Shown here in pieces: positions 4,943-5,175 of a stretch of DNA of 5,175 nucleotides. Numbering within the stretch: the stretch's first letter is position 1; each line of letters opens with the position of its first letter. This DNA is from HGM12669 sp048527645 (lineage in GTDB: Bacteria > Bacillota > Clostridia > Oscillospirales > CAG-272), in contig DBGFNI010000013.1 of the NCBI GenBank assembly GCA_048527645.1, positions 1-5,175 on the forward strand, read 5' to 3'. The notes under the pieces are model-generated. The model ran no database searches. It was not told where the DNA came from and saw nothing but the letters and a program-made list of their open reading frames with translations. A program made the translations under genes and the position numbers.

Positions 4943-5175
4943 CAGTAATATCATATCATACGTTTTCTTTTGTCTGACAAGCACAACTACTGACAATCGG
5001 ACGCAAACAAGCAGAACAAAAACCGCATAGATAAAACGGAACAGAAGACGCAAGCGGACACGAAAGCACGCGTCCCCAAGCGCGGCTCTTCCGCTTTGCA
5101 AACGGCAGATGCCGCCCCTTGGTTTTCTTCGCCTATATATGCCTTCCCATTTGCGCCTGACGGAGCGTAGATGAT
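4943..5175. other. Non-coding right-hand stretch, no gene supported
   Basis: No frame on either strand has a convincing start, RBS or family resemblance. Small structures are present: the hairpin CGGC-AGAT-GCCG (5103-5114), inverted arms GACGC/GCGTC (5047-5051 with 5070-5074) and AAGCGG/CCGCTT (5052-5057 with 5091-5096), and a direct repeat CTGACAA (4974 and 4990). None identifies a known element. It may be the intergenic region or leader of a gene beyond the window. Confidence 0.4.

Noticed and set aside
4974..4996. Direct repeat CTGACAA, two copies, as an operator or start of a repeat array
   Set aside because: There are only two seven-base copies with no further units or promoter nearby, so it is easily due to chance.
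4871..5101. Minus-strand frame of 76 residues with a hydrophobic stretch
   Set aside because: It starts with TTG, has no recognisable RBS, resembles no family I know, and runs through the terminator hairpin of the solute-binding protein gene.
1..5175. CRISPR array, insertion sequence, tRNA or rRNA gene, prophage or attachment site
   Set aside because: No regularly spaced repeats, transposase-like frames, terminal inverted repeats or cloverleaf-forming sequence were found on either strand.

Overview
The window reads as a piece of chromosome from a Firmicute, most likely an anaerobic Clostridia member close to Oscillospiraceae/Ruminococcaceae. The grounds are near-consensus sigma-A promoters, strong AGGAGG-like ribosome binding sites, a T-box leader (a regulator largely confined to Firmicutes and some relatives), a lipoprotein-type solute-binding protein, and balanced base composition with a C/G-rich third codon position. 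The lineage is inferred from these features, not from a database match. All recognisable genes lie on the + strand.

Layout. (1) From the left edge to 388 is the C-terminal part of a MinD/ParA-type P-loop ATPase whose N-terminus lies outside the window. (2) At 428-874 is a complete gene of the methylglyoxal synthase fold, probably in the same transcript. Its scaffold is very well kept, but most residues that make the canonical enzyme work are replaced. (3) A TTGACT-17-TATAAT promoter starts exactly at the end of that gene and drives a long leader (about 906-1217). The leader can be folded by hand into a threonine T-box riboswitch: Stem I with an ACC specifier in an internal loop, a small Stem III, the T-box bulge UGGAACC, an antiterminator, and a competing intrinsic terminator. 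(4) thrS follows at 1218-3152 and encodes a full-length 644-residue threonyl-tRNA synthetase with the editing domain. Its catalytic pocket has a divergent sequence signature. A large GC-rich hairpin lies just after it. (5) A second strong promoter (TTGACA/TATTAT) drives a single gene (3349-4878) for a 509-residue lipoprotein substrate-binding protein of an ABC importer, closed by a strong hairpin terminator. (6) The last ~230 bases hold no gene I can support.

The window therefore contains three transcription units: the end of a MinD-like/MGS-like operon, a tRNA-Thr-sensing thrS unit, and a monocistronic solute-binding lipoprotein. The most unusual element is the MGS-like protein, which looks like a conserved pseudoenzyme or an enzyme with changed chemistry. 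The T-box is a known kind of system, but its parts can be placed base by base here, and they decide the correct thrS start. I did not find a wholly new multi-gene system.
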